This document shows positions 43,901-58,900 of a DNA stretch of 64,000 bases, piece after piece. Source of the DNA: Anabaena sp. WA102 (GTDB taxonomy: Bacteria; Cyanobacteriota; Cyanobacteriia; Cyanobacteriales; Nostocaceae); the NCBI RefSeq assembly GCF_001277295.1, contig NZ_CP011456.1, positions 2,108,001-2,172,000 of the forward strand, given 5' to 3'. The translations under genes were made by a program, and so were the position numbers. Position 1 is the stretch's first letter, and every line of letters starts with the position of its first letter. Under the pieces are notes generated by a model that saw only the letters and a list, made by a program, of their open reading frames with translations, ran no database searches and was not told the origin of the DNA.

Positions 43901-46900
43901 CCTAAGTTAATATTCAGAGTTTCCGCATTGCTGTAGGTGATACTTCCAGCCATATCTAAACCAGTCACACTGGTGTTAGTTAATATGCCTATATTAGCGG
44001 TGGTATCTCCAGAATCACTAACAGTGATGGTATCAGTCCCAGCATCCCCACTAATTGTTAATGAAGCAGCAATATTATCTACCGTGCTGCTGTCGTTATA
44101 AATCTGGATATTATCGTTTTCTATACCCAAACTTACTGTTGTTGCACCACTAATAGTCTTAATGCGGACTGTATCAGCACCCGCATTAGTATTCAGATTG
44201 GTTTGATTTGTGTGGGTACTGTTAATGGTGAAGTTGTCTGCAATTGAACCTAAGTTAATATTCAGAGTTTCCGCATTGCTGTAGGTAATACTTCCAGCCA
44301 TATCTAAACCAGTCACATTGGTGCTGGTTAATATGCCTGTATTAGCGGTGGTATCTCCAGAATCACTAACAGTGATGATATCAGTCCCAGCATCTCCACT
44401 TATGGTCAGTGCTGCGGCAATGTTATTAACTGTGTTGTTGTCGTCGCCAACTGTGATGGTATCGTTTTCTGTACCAGTGGAAAGGTTGGTTGCACCACTG
44501 ATGGTCTTAATGCGGACTGTATCAGCACCTGCATTAGTATTCAAATTGGTTTGTCTAGTGTGGGTACTGTTAATGGTGAAGTTGTCTGCACCTGAACCTA
44601 AGTTAATATTCAGAGTTTCCGCATTGCTGTAGGTAATACTTCCAGCCATATCTAAACCAGTCACATTGGTGCTGGTTAATATGCCTGTATTATTGTTGGT
44701 ATCACTAGAATCATTAACAGTGATGGTATCAGTTCCAGCATCCCCACTAATTGTTAATGAAGCAGCAATATTATCTACCGTGCTGCTGTCGTTAGAAATC
44801 TGGATATTATCGTTTTCTGTACCAGTGGAGACGTTGGTTGCACCACTGATGGTCTTAATGCGAACTGTATCAGCACCTGCATTAGTATTCAAATTGGTTT
44901 GTCTAGTGTGGGTACTGTTAATGGTGAAGTTGTCTGCACCTAAACCTAAGTTAATATTCAGAGTTTCCGCATTGCTGTAGGTAATACTTCCAGCCATATC
45001 TAAACCAGTCACATTGGTGTTAGTTAATATGCCTGTATTATCGTTGGTATCTCCAGAATCACTAACAGTGATGGTATCAGTTCCAGCATCCCCACTAATT
45101 ATTAATGAAGCAGCAATATTATCTACCGTGTTGCTGTCGTTAGAAATCTGGATATTATCGTCTTCTGTACCAGTGGAGACGTTGGTTGCACCACTAATAG
45201 TCTTAATGCGAACTGTATCTGCACCTGCATTAGTATTCAAATTGGTTTGATTTGTGTGGGTGCTGTTAATGGTGAAGTTGTCTGCACCTGAACCCAGATT
45301 AATATTCAGAGTTTCCGCATTGCTGTAGGTAATACTTCCAGCCATATCTAAACCAGTCACATTGGTGCTGGTTAATATGCCTGTATTATTGTTGGTATCA
45401 CTAGAATCATTAACAGTGATGGTATCAGTTCCCCCATCCCCACTAATTGTTAATGAAGCAGCAATAGTATCTACCGTGTTGCTGTCGTTAGAAATCTGGA
45501 TATTATCGTTTTCTGTACCAGTGGAGACGTTGGTTGCACCACTAATAGTCTTAATGCGAACTGTATCAGCACCTGCATTAGTATTCAGATTGGTTTGTCC
45601 AGTCTGGGTACTATTAATGGTGAAGTCGTCTGCACCTGAACCTAAGTTAATATTCAGAGTTTCCGCATTGCTGTAGGTAATACTTCCAGCCATATCTAAA
45701 CCAGTCACATTGGTGCTGGTTAATACACCTGTATTGTCGTTGGTATCACTAGAATCATTAACAGTGATGGTATCAGTCCCAGCATCCCCACTAATTGTTA
45801 ATAAAGCAGCAATATCATCTACCGTGTTGCTGTCGTTAGAAATCTGGATATTATCGTCTTCTGTACCCGAACTTACTGTTGTTGCGGCATCAATAGACTT
45901 GATGCGAATGCTATCTTGTCCAGCAACAGTATCAATGTTAGTCGTAGCGCGAGTTGCATTGACCCTTAGGTTATCATTACCATCGCCACTGTTAACTGAT
46001 AATATACCACTCGCGTCATTAATCGTTACCGTATCAGCACCCGCATTAGTATTCAGATTGGTTTGATTTGTGTGGGTACTGTTAATGGTGAATTCGTCTG
46101 CACCTGAACCTAAGTTAATATTCAGAATTTCCGCATTGCTGTAGGTAATACTTCCAGCCATATCTAAACCAGTCACATTGGTGTTAGTTAATATGCCTGT
46201 ATTAGCGTTGGTATCACTAGAATCATTAACAGTGATGGTATCAGTCTCAGCATCCCCACTAATTGTTAATAAAGCAGCAATATTATCTACCGTGTTGCTG
46301 TCGTTATAAATCTGGATATTATCGTTTCCTGTACCAGTGGAAACGTTGGTTGCACCACTAATAGTCTTAATGCGGACTGTATCAGCACCCGCATTAGTAT
46401 TCAGATTGGTTTGTCCAGTTTGGGTACTGTTAATGGTGAAGTTGTCTGCACCTGAACCTAAGTTAATATTCAGAGTTTCCGCATTGCTGTAGGTAATACT
46501 TCCCGCCATATCTAAACCAGTCACATTGGTGCTGGTTAATATACCTGTATTATTGTTGGTATCACTAGAATCATTAACAGTGATGGTATCAGTCCCAGCA
46601 TCCCCACTAATTGTTAATGAAGCAGCAATATTATCTACCGTGTTGCTGTCGTTATAAATCTGGATATTATCGTCTTCTGTACCTGAACTTACTGTTGTTG
46701 CGGCATCAATAGACTTAATGCGAATGCTATCTTGTCCAGCAACAGTATCAATGTTAGTCGTAGCGCGAGTTGCATTGACCCTTAGGTTATCATTACCATC
46801 GCCACTGTTAACTGATAATATACCACTCGCGTCATTAATCGTTACCGTATCAGCACCCGCATTAGTATTCAGATTGGTTTGATTTGTGTGGGTACTGTTA

Positions 46901-49900
46901 ATGGTGAATTCGTCTGCACCTGAACCTAAGTTAATATTCAGAATTTCCGCATTGCTGTAGGTAATACTTCCAGCCATATCTAAACCAGTCACATTGGTGC
47001 TGGTTAATATGCCTGTATTATCGTTGGTATCTCCAGAATCACTAACAGTGATGGTATCAGTTCCAGCATCCCCACTAATTATTAATGAAGCAGCAATATT
47101 ATCTACCGTGTTGCTGTCGTTAGAAATCTGGATATTATCGTCTTCTGTACCAGTGGAGACGTTGGTTGCACCACTAATAGTCTTAATGCGAACTGTATCT
47201 GCACCTGCATTAGTATTCAAATTGGTTTGATTTGTGTGGGTGCTGTTAATGGTGAAGTTGTCTGCACCTGAACCCAGATTAATATTCAGAGTTTCCGCAT
47301 TGCTGTAGGTAATACTTCCAGCCATATCTAAACCAGTCACATTGGTGCTGGTTAATATGCCTGTATTATTGTTGGTATCACTAGAATCATTAACAGTGAT
47401 GGTATCAGTTCCCCCATCCCCACTAATTGTTAATGAAGCAGCAATAGTATCTACCGTGTTGCTGTCGTTAGAAATCTGGATATTATCGTCTTCTGTACCA
47501 GTGGAAACGTTTGTTGCACCACTGATGGTCTTAATGCGGACTGTATCAGCACCTGCATTAGTATTCAGGTTGGTTTGTCCAGTCTGGGTACTGTTAATGG
47601 TGAAGTTGTCTGCACCTGAACCTAAGTTAATATTCAGAGTTTCCGCATTGCTGTAGGTAATACTTCCAGCCATATCTAACCCAGTCACATTGGTGCTGGT
47701 TAATATGCCTGTATTATCGTTGGTATTACTAGAATCATTAACAGTGATGGTATCAGTCCCAGCATCTCCACTAATTGTTAATAAAGCAGCAATATTATCT
47801 ACCGTGTTGCTGTCGTTATAAATCTGGATATTATCGTCTTCTGTACCCAAACTTACTGTTGTTGCGGCATCAATAGACTTAATGCGAATGCTATCTTGTC
47901 CAGCAACAGTATCAATGTTAGTCGTAGCGCGAGTTGCATTGACCCTTAGGTTATCATTACCATCGCCACTGTTAACTGATAATATACCACTCGCGTCATT
48001 AATCGTTACCGTATCAGCACCCGCATTAGTATTCAGATTGGTTTGATTTGTGTGGGTACTGTTAATGGTGAATTCGTCTGCACCTGAACCCAGATTGATA
48101 TTCAGAGTTTCCGCATTGCTGTAGGTAATACTTCCAGCCATATCTAAACCAGTCACATTGGTGCTGGTTAATATGCCTGTATTATTGTCGGTATCACTAG
48201 AATCATTAACAGTGATGGTATCAGTCTCAGCATCCCCACTAATTGTTAATAAAGCAGCAATATCATCTACCGTGTTGCTGTCGTTAGAAATCTGGATATT
48301 ATCGTCTTCTGTACCAGTGGAAACGTTGGTTGCACCACTAATAGTCTTAATGCGGACTGTATCAGCACCCGCATTAGTATTCAGATTGGTTTGTCCAGTT
48401 TGGGTGCTGTTAATGGTGAAGTTGTCTGCACCTGAACCCAGATTAATATTCAGAGTTTCCGCATTGCTGTAGGTAATACTTCCAGCCATATCTAAACCAG
48501 TCACATTGGTGCTGGTTAATATGCCTGTATTATTGTTGGTATCACTAGAATCATTAACAGTGATGGTATCAGTTCCCCCATCCCCACTAATTGTTAATGA
48601 AGCAGCAATAGTATCTACCGTGTTGCTGTCGTTAGAAATCTGGATATTATCGTCTTCTGTACCAGTGGAAACGTTTGTTGCACCACTGATGGTCTTAATG
48701 CGGACTGTATCAGCACCTGCATTAGTATTCAGGTTGGTTTGTCCAGTCTGGGTACTGTTAATGGTGAAGTTGTCTGCACCTGAACCTAAGTTAATATTCA
48801 GAGTTTCCGCATTGCTGTAGGTAATACTTCCAGCCATATCTAACCCAGTCACATTGGTGCTGGTTAATATGCCTGTATTATCGTTGGTATTACTAGAATC
48901 ATTAACAGTGATGGTATCAGTCCCAGCATCTCCACTAATTGTTAATAAAGCAGCAATATTATCTACCGTGTTGCTGTCGTTATAAATCTGGATATTATCG
49001 TCTTCTGTACCCAAACTTACTGTTGTTGCGGCATCAATAGACTTAATGCGAATGCTATCTTGTCCAGCAACAGTATCAATGTTAGTCGTAGCGCGAGTTG
49101 CATTGACCCTTAGGTTATCATTACCATCGCCACTGTTAACTGATAATATACCACTCGCGTCATTAATCGTTACCGTATCAGCACCCGCATTAGTATTCAG
49201 ATTGGTTTGATTTGTGTGGGTACTGTTAATGGTGAATTCGTCTGCACCTGAACCCAGATTGATATTCAGAGTTTCCGCATTGCTGTAGGTAATACTTCCA
49301 GCCATATCTAAACCAGTCACATTGGTGCTGGTTAATATGCCTGTATTATTGTCGGTATCACTAGAATCATTAACAGTGATGGTATCAGTTCCAGCATCTC
49401 CACTAATTGTTAATAAAGCAGCAATATTATCTACCGTGTTGCTGTCGTTATAAATCTGGATATTATCGTCTTCTGTACCCGAACTTACTGTTGTTGCACC
49501 ACTAATAGTCTTAACGCGGACTGTATCAGCACCCGCTTCTGTATACAAGTTTGTTTGACCTGAATTACTTATGAGAGTGAGTGCATCATTACCACTGCCG
49601 GTGTTGAAGTCTAATGTACCAGCAGTAAAGTTATTAGTGAGATTAATAGTATCTGCACCAGAACCGAGTTGAACAGCTAAAGCTTCAATGGTGCTATATT
49701 GCAGACGACTACTTAAACCAAATCCGTCAACGTAGGTATTATTTACCGTCACATTTTGGTTATAACCACTGGTATTACTAGAGTAGTCGAGATTTAAGTT
49801 ATCGCTACCTGCATTACCTTTAATACTGAAGTTTAAGTTACCACCAATATTGCTGACACTGGGATTAATTAAGGTGACAGTATCATTACCAGAGCCTAAG

Positions 49901-52900
49901 ATAATACCGTATTCTTCAAAGTCTTGAGAGTCGAAACCACCACTGGAGATAAAGTTAACTAAATCAATTGTCAGGTTAAGGTTATCTGTGCGGGTGGAAT
50001 AGTCTTGGCCAATGACATCATAACCAGTATTACCATCAACTACTAAGTTTGCAGTAACGCTTGAATTGGGATTGATCACATCATTACCAGAACCAAATTT
50101 AATGTTAATGTCCTGAAATTGACTGTAGTTAATAGTTGCACCCAAACCGACGATTTGGGTTGAACTTACGGTGGCAGAACGACCAACTGTATCGCCACTA
50201 TTATCAATATTGAGGGCATTTGTGCCACTACCACCATTAACAGTAAATGTTCCTGTCGCGCCACTGTAAGGAGAACTAGAACTGCCTAAATTGATGGTAT
50301 CGTTATCGTTACCTGTGTTGATGGTTACGCCTGTAGAAGTGATATAACCGTAAATTCCGACTGTACTACCAACGCCCACATCTGTTGTACCTTGGTCTAC
50401 AGTAATTTGGACTGCACCAGAAGCCTTAATTGAAGCGTTGTTCAGTGTGAAATTGTCTCCTGCGGTTAAAATGATGCTACTACCTTGAATATCGCTGTTA
50501 ATGGTCAAATCATCGCCACTACTAGCAGATTCTCCTGCATTCAAGGTAATGGTACCAGATGTGATGATACTTCCGCTAATTGTCAAAGGACTATGGGTAG
50601 CAATATTAAGATTACCACTGTTCAAACTAACTCCATTAACACTCAATGCACCGTAATTATCCACATACACAGCACCGCTACCACTGGGAACAGTCAGGCT
50701 ATTAGCAGTCATTTGTAGACTATTGCTACTACTACCAATACCACTACTAGAAGTCAAACTAACAGCATTAGCTTGAATATCTCGTGAGTTGTTACCTCCG
50801 AGGATTCCTGTACCTGTGAGAGTCACACTTCCATCAGTTTGAACTTGATTGAGAGTCAGAGTCCCAGTGGAGTCAACTCGGATGTAACCGTTACCCATTG
50901 CTGTGGCTGTCAGGTTAGTTGAGTTTGTGTCAATATCAATATTTTTCAGGGCTGTAACTTCAATCGTCCCCGCATTTAAGGTTGTACCCTCAGCCGTGGT
51001 GACACTACCACCAATAAGGCTATTGCCATTATAGTAACCCGTAGAACCAACAACCAGTTGAGATGTACTAGGTGAACCATTAAAGACTAAATCAGCACCC
51101 ATGCTAATTTCCACATAACTAGCAGTAGCTAACATTTGCTGGAAGTTGATATTACCTAAGTCTTTTTGGGCGTTGAGGATGAGGTTAGTTGCAGTGACGT
51201 TAAATCTGCTAGTAGTGTTATCCTGTAATTCGCCGACAGGTTGTGCTAATTCAATACTACCGGCTAGCTTACTGACTGTTTTCGCTTTCAGGTTCAAGCC
51301 ATTACTAACTGCGGTAAAGAAGATTTGTACGTCAGTATAATTAGGGTTTTGTGCGACTACATTATAGTCAGACTCGGTAGTATAGATAATTTTATTAACA
51401 GGAACTTGACCTGCTATATTTTCGGTGACAGAGTAAGCATAGTAACCAGAACTATAGTTTCCAGATTGATTGATTTGACGACTATAAACTGTGCTGCTAT
51501 CGGGAGATTCTTTATAATAAACTCGTTCACTACCATCGAAGACATTATTATTGTCAGTGTCATCGAAGTAAGCATACATACCGCTTTGGGTTTCCCGTTC
51601 TTGGGAAGAAATGGTACTTAATACGGCTGCTAAGGTGAGACTATCTTTTTGTGCTTGTGTGAGAGCCGTTAGAGCGGTGTTATAAACAGTAGCTTGGGAA
51701 ATATCAGCGCTATCGAGATAATAGGTCGTGTTGGTGTAGATATCTCGATACTGATAATAACCTGCATAAGTACCAGAGCTTTGTAAGTTACCTCGTGCCA
51801 CTAAATTAATGATAGTTTCTCCACCAGGAGTCTTAGCAGTCAGATTAGCAAAGGATTCAGGCGAAATGATGATGTTATCTGAACCTACTTCAAAGGTGAG
51901 ATCATTTGTCTTGATGATGGGTAGACGCACACCACCTTCGCCATTAAGGGTGAGGTTAATAGCATCTAGGGTAATGGTTGAGTCAATATCTAAGGTTTGG
52001 GTAGCTTGAAGAATTAAAGTATTGGCGCTCAGGGTTTTATCGCTACCAGCAGGATCAATGACCAAATCATCTTGTTTACTGACTAATTGGATAGTTCCTG
52101 AGCTAGTGGGAACGCTTAAACCAGAGTTAGTGCTTAACGTGCCTAAATTGGATAGATAAATACTACCTGCGTTAGATGTCATACTCGGCACATTTAAGGT
52201 GCGATTCGCGCCCGATGCTAATTTACCGATACCTTCAATGTTGATAGTTCCATCAGCAGTGGCGGTAATTTCCGATAAATCAACTTCTAACAAACCAATA
52301 TCACTACCTGTAGCTGTGGCGGTAAGGTTAGCTTTAACAGCGACTAATTCAGCAATATTATCATTAGAGTTGAGTGCAAGTATGTCACCGCCATTATTCG
52401 CAGTCAGGTTAATCTGACTGTAGGAGATTAAGTTACCGCTACCGTCGTAATCACTATAAACTCCAGCGTCTATCTTGCCAATGGTCATGTTACCAGAGGA
52501 AGTTAAATTGAAGGTATGCGCCTGAGAGTTGGTAGTTGATTGAACTAAGGTTGCAGTTAATGTCCCGCTATTGTTGAGGGTAAAGTTACCATTGCCAACT
52601 TGACCGGCAGTGAGGTTAAGATTACCAATGTTGTCAATATCTACGTTACCTGTGCCACCAACTTCAAAGCTGAGGTTGCTAACTTGGATGTAAAGAAGAT
52701 CAACAGTACCAGCAGAATTAATATCTAAGCTATTGGCACTAATCCGGTTAGTATTATTGCGAGTGATGCTACCTGCGGAGAGAGTCATGGAAGTACCCGC
52801 AGATAAATCCAAGGCTGTATCAAGATCCAGAGTTAATGCACCGTTGGTTGTGATGTTGAGAAGATCAGCCGCTTTGAGTTTATCAACAGTAACAGTATCA

Positions 52901-55900
52901 CCAGCCGTAATATTAATGTCGTTACCTGAACCTAACGCAGTGACATTTAATAACCGAATCCCGTTCACAGAATCAATGTCAATATTACCGTTAGCTGTGG
53001 TAATTGTGGCTTGAACATCGGTAGTTGATTTCCGATCTACAACTAGGTCAATATTGCCGTTACTGCTGTTAGTCACATTCAAAGTTGTGGCTGTCAGGTT
53101 AGCACTAATACCAGATTTAGCATTGAGGTTCATGGTAGTAGCACTAATTAAACCATTTTGAATTACTCCATTAGTAACCAAATAGTTGTTAATGCTGCCC
53201 TGAGATGCAGTTAAATTGAGGGTTCCGGTAGTTAATAAACCAGAAGGTAAGTCAATCTTATTACCCGATGTTGTTCCCCCAGTTAAGGTAATATTGCCGT
53301 TTGTCCCTGTGGCGATATAAGTATTAACATCACCTGTGATATTACCGTTACCTCCATTATTACCAGCCAAACCAGTAATTCCATTACCTGCATTCAGTAT
53401 GCCCTTAATAATGAGGTCATTACCTGCATTTAATTGGATTTGAGTTCCAGATGTAGCCGTTGTTCCGGCATTAATTGCACCGGCAAAGTTGATGTCACCG
53501 GTGGATGAGGTACTGGTGATAGTAACTTTACCAGTATTGTTAATCGCATATAATTCGCTGGAATCAAGGACGGAAACACTTGTACCTGTAACATTCAGGT
53601 CATTTTTGGCATAAATATAGCTAGGTGCAGCTAAGGTATTACTTGTATTGCTGCCTGTGGGGAGTTTACCTTGGATATTAACTTGACCCAAACTGCTGAT
53701 ATTAATGTTACCTGTTGTCCCGTTAGCGGCCAGTTTACCTGTGATGCTGATGTTACCTGTGGCATCAATGGTAATACCGTTAGCTGCACTAATAGAGTCA
53801 CCAGCAAATTGACCGTAAGCCGTTTGGTCATTTGAGGTTTGACGTTCTGTTACCCAAATGGTTTGATTTTCTGTAATGTTATCAGTACGCCATTTAGTCT
53901 GGGTGTCTATGGAAACGCTCTTGACTTGAATATCACGAGTTTCGTAACGGGGACGGTTATCGTAAATATCTTGGGTATTTGTTACCCACTGCCAAGAAGT
54001 TTGTAACCGGGTGTCATAAATGGGTTTGTAAACAGATTCCCAATTGTATTTATAGTCATTAAATGTTTCAGACTTATCGCTAGTTTTCCTCCAGGATGAA
54101 TTGACATCAATGGAATAAGATAGTTTTCCCCAACTACTGTCCCAACTAGTACTACTGGAAACCTCGCGACTATAAGAAGTGGTGCTTTGGGGAATAGTCA
54201 CAATATTACTGTCATAGGTACCAATAATAGTGTCATTACTACTGACAACCCAATTACCATCACCATCATCTTCACGGAATTCCCAGAATAACCGGTAAGT
54301 GGCATTATATTTTAGATCTGACTTGGATATGAGTATATCATTAAGATTATCCGTACGGGACGAATCGTTCCATGTCCACTGTTTAAAATTCTCTTCACTG
54401 TTAATTTTTGCCCAAACTCGATACCAAGGTTCTTCAGAATTTCTCTCTGTATTAACATCAAATTGAATCTGGGTGACTTTAATACCTACGTCAAAAAGTT
54501 TTTCCTCAATTTGACCCACTAACTGTGTGTATGTTGCAACTTGATTTCTGTTATTAATTAGACGAGTAGTAGAGACATATTCTGTGGGTGCAGAGATCAC
54601 AACACCATTTATATCATTATTATTAACTGAACTCTGAACTCTCCAAGCAGGATACTGCAATGTCTGTGCTACATTACCACCTGTCCTACCGTCATTAATA
54701 GAATACAAACGTTTACCATTGCTATCATAACTAACTCCCCAGCGAACTACCGTCGTATTATCATTGTCAATACCACGGTCATAAGTATTAGTATACGCTC
54801 CAAATGCTGAGGTAAGTTGATCATAATAAACAGTAGCTTGATCCCAGTAATAACCTACATACTCACCAGTAGGAGTTGTGCCGCCAGTTTGTGACACCCA
54901 TGTTTGTGAAGGTGAATATGTTCCCGTACTCAATTCATTAAAGTTATTTTTGTTGCTGTCATTTAATAGTTTCGCTTCACCTTGAGAAACGACTCGAAGT
55001 AATGCGGGTAAATCGCCAGCAATTCCCACTGGTACACGGATATATTTATCACTCCAACCATCAACGTTAATCTTGATAATTGTAGTAGCAACGCTATTAT
55101 TTGTGGCTGTATTGTAGGAGTTGTAATAACCTGCGGCTGCACTTAGTTGATAGTCACTACCACTGATAAACTCTTTCCGGTAACTTTGTCCGTTAGCGGT
55201 TTCCATTGCATAAGATTCATTGGTTTCGGTGAGATTCCAATAAATTTGAGCAGAAGTAGGATTACCGTCTCTTGTAGTTTCACGTTTGGCGTTACTAAAA
55301 CCAAAATCATAGAGTTTATAGTAACCCAGTGAGGTTAAAAGGGCATTTTTTGCATCATCAGTTAATTCGTTAAAATTCCCTTTGGAAGCGTCATAGTCAA
55401 CTCCAGCTACAAACCATTCTTTTTCTGTATTGGTAGTAGGATTCCAGTAACTATCTTGACTCAGAGTGGTATCCATCGTGAAGAATTCATTACCAACTCT
55501 GACGCTATCTGTACCGACTTGTTCTGTGAAAGTGCTGGGTATCCAGTTAACTACTTCTACCTGAATTGTGCCATCAGCAACTTGTCTTGTGCCAGTGACA
55601 ACAGGTACAGTAACGGCGCGTTGAGTGATGAAGGGGATAGGTACTGGTTTTGTACCTGCGCCTAAAGCTGAGTCTGCATCAATGGTGACTGTTCCCCCTG
55701 CGAGAATGGTAGCAGTATTCTGAGCTTGTAATGTACCTGAACCATTAACTAAGACATTACCACCACTGAGTTGAGAACGGGTAATTGTGCCGCGAATGGT
55801 GCTGGGTGTCCAACTGGCGTTAATACCAGCCCGAATATCGAGGTTTTGGGCGGCTGTCACTAAACCGTTAACAGTTAAATCGGTGACGACATTTAAACTA

Positions 55901-58900
55901 ATATTGGTGCTGGCATCTAAGAAACCTTGTACTACTAAAGAATTAGCAATAACTTCCAAATTCTGATGGGAGTCAACTAAAGCACGGGATAAGGGGGCTT
56001 TACTCTTAGCAATAATCGCCTGACCTAATGCGTTAATTTGGATACTCGGATCAGTTGTGGTTGTTCCGCCACCGTAGGTTTGAATTAAGGCATTATTGGG
56101 ACGGACTGCATTCAGTGGGTTGGTTTCTTGGTAGTCCAGTAGGTAGAGATTATTACCTTTAATGACAACCTGACTCTTAGCGCCCACAGCATTGTCAATA
56201 AAGACATCACCTGCATTATTCTCACTGGTAATAAATACCTTATCTGGATTGACGCTAGTATCGTTAAGTGGTGCAATTTGACCGCTTAAAACCAGACCGG
56301 ATTCAGCCGAAATATTGATGATACCGCTTGTGGCTGTTTCTAATGTACCGCCACCAACACGGGTGAGGTTAGCGGGGAGTTCGGCACTGGCAACGGGTGT
56401 AGCACCTACAGCTAGTACAGTTCCTGTCGCACTGACATAATCACCGTTAGCATTGATATAGAACCCAGAACTATTCACAAAACGTCCTTGAGGGTCTTGA
56501 TAAATTAAGGGAGTTAGCATTAAACCGTAACCGGAAGCACCAACACCACCATCAACGGTAAGAACATCATCTGCTTTCAGGTAGCCGTTAATTAATAACA
56601 TTCCTGCACTATCAATAGTGATGTCTGCACCGTCATCATAAGCCTGAATTAAACCATCAATTTCTACTTGTTTACCGGCAGTGATATTGATTTTGCTGTC
56701 GGTGCTATCTGCAAAAATCAGAGTTCCAGTTTCCGCAAACCTGGCTGTAGCATCACTCTTAATTGAACTTAGACTGTTCATGGTGAAGTCTAAGGTGCTG
56801 CTACCACCAGTAATATTAATGTTGATGTTACCTGTGGCGATCGCTGTCCCTCCTCTGGTGACAACTAAACCTGTGGTGTTGTCTGCACCTGAACCACCAA
56901 ATGTGACTATATCTGCGGACGTTAGATTGATATTGGCGGTTTTTCCTGTCCAGGTGACGGTGTTGTTAACCAGTTTCGCCCCGGCGAGGAGTGAACCGCC
57001 CACGTTGATAATATTACCAGTGACGTTAATATTACTGTTGTCTGTACCACTGAAAAGACGCACACCAGAGTTAAGATCAACTGTCCCTGTACCGTTAATG
57101 GAGAGATTACCAATACTGGCTAAATCAAAGCCTTGTTGTTGATATTTACCGTTAGTTAAGATGGTCCGACCAAAGGAAATACTACCGTTAGCATTGGTTT
57201 GGTTAATATTCAGGACTTCTCCTGTTCCCTGGACTAATATTTGACCGTTATAACCCTGAATTTGGTTAGCTGCGGTCATTTTCACTGTTCCTTGACTAAT
57301 AATATCTGTCATCAACAAAATATTATTAGTTGCAGTAATTAAGACCTCATTAGTATTAGCATTATTATCAAATTTGGTATTTTGTAATACGCCTTCAAAG
57401 TCAATATTTTTACCAGTCATTACCAAATTTGTATCAGTAATGATGCGTCCAGAAGTGCGGGCTAAGGTTAGATCTCCAGAAGTTGCGGTAATATTAATAC
57501 CAGTCATACCCACACTACCTTCGCCGATAGTGCTGTCAATAATCACGTCATTTAAACCAGTGATATTAACTGATTTACCATTAATTTTACTTGTACCAAA
57601 AGTATGAACACTGGTTTGTCCAGTAGTAATAGTTGTACCTGCATTGATGTTAATTTGATCAGTAGCCGTGAGACTACCTTTTAAATCAAGAGTGTTGGTA
57701 GCGTTAATAGTAATATCAGAACCTGTACCACTGGCGATAACATTACCTTTAACAACTCCATAAGTACCAACATTTAAGGTAATTGAACTATTACGAGTTT
57801 CTAATAAACCTGTATAGTCTAAGTCAATATCCACACCATCGGGCGAATTTCCACTATTCAAATTAATAGTTTCATAACCCAATACTTTACCAGCAATATA
57901 CAATTTACCGTTTAGTCCGGTTGGCGAACCAATAGTCACAACTGAACCTACTTGGTCGGCTTTGACTGTATAAGGTAGGGTTGAAGTTAAATCGGTAGTC
58001 AGATTGGTGAAACCTAGTTTATCAGCATTAGTTGAACCAGTTTTAACTAATGTGGTTGCATAGGAACTGGTTAATAATAAACGACTTTCACGGAGTTTTA
58101 CCTGTAAATCATTATTATCAAAACCAGTGTAGGTACTACCAATAGCATGAGCGGTAGTATCTTGACTACTAACAACTGTCCAAGTCGCATTCTTAATAGC
58201 AGTATTTAAGTCTTCGACTAAATTTCCTACTTGAGTATTATTATTTGTCGCAGATTTGGGTAAGGTGACAGTGGCTTCAATGAAGTAACCAACTTTATCT
58301 AAACGTAATTTCAAGGTGACATCTTGACTAATTACGCCTGTGGCTAATTCATAGAAAGCAGCCGCTTCAATTTCGTTGGTGTAAGCAGGGGCGAGTATAT
58401 CAACTTCTCCCTTCGCACTCAGGTTAATTTGACTGTTTTCGCGCCAAGTGGAAATTTGGGTTGAACCATAGAGAACCATTCCTCTACCAGAATAATTGGT
58501 AGAACCGTCTGCTGGGTTGGGTTCTACGGGGTCAATACCGCCCACAAGGTCTATTTGTTTTCCGGCTTTCAGGCTTTGACCGATGCGAATTTGGTTATCT
58601 GCATGAACGCTTATGGTAGAATGACCGCCGAAATTATGGGCGTAACGTCCCATATATTTGCCGGTGGTGTCGCGGACATCTTGGACTTCACCACCTGGTA
58701 AGACTAAGCCTTGAATGTCAACATCTTGGGCTGCGTTAATAATAATGGAACTATCTGCTGCATGAGTAACTAATTCACTGGCTGCTTGAACATAAGCACC
58801 TGTACCGGAACTGTTACCACCACCGTTAATCGTGATGTTGTTATTGGCGTAGATGTAACCACCTGTTTCAATTGCTTGACCTTGTTGGTTAATGGTATGA

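Noticed and set aside
43274..48820. Many plus-strand ORFs of ~104 codons beginning MVLVNMPVL
   Set aside because: They repeat every 348 bp and are the antisense shadow of the giant gene's tandem units; composition (V/L/S-rich) and lack of start signals argue against real genes.
43190..49540. CRISPR-like or satellite array
   Set aside because: Units are 348/468 bp, coding, contiguous and without short repeats separated by unique spacers.
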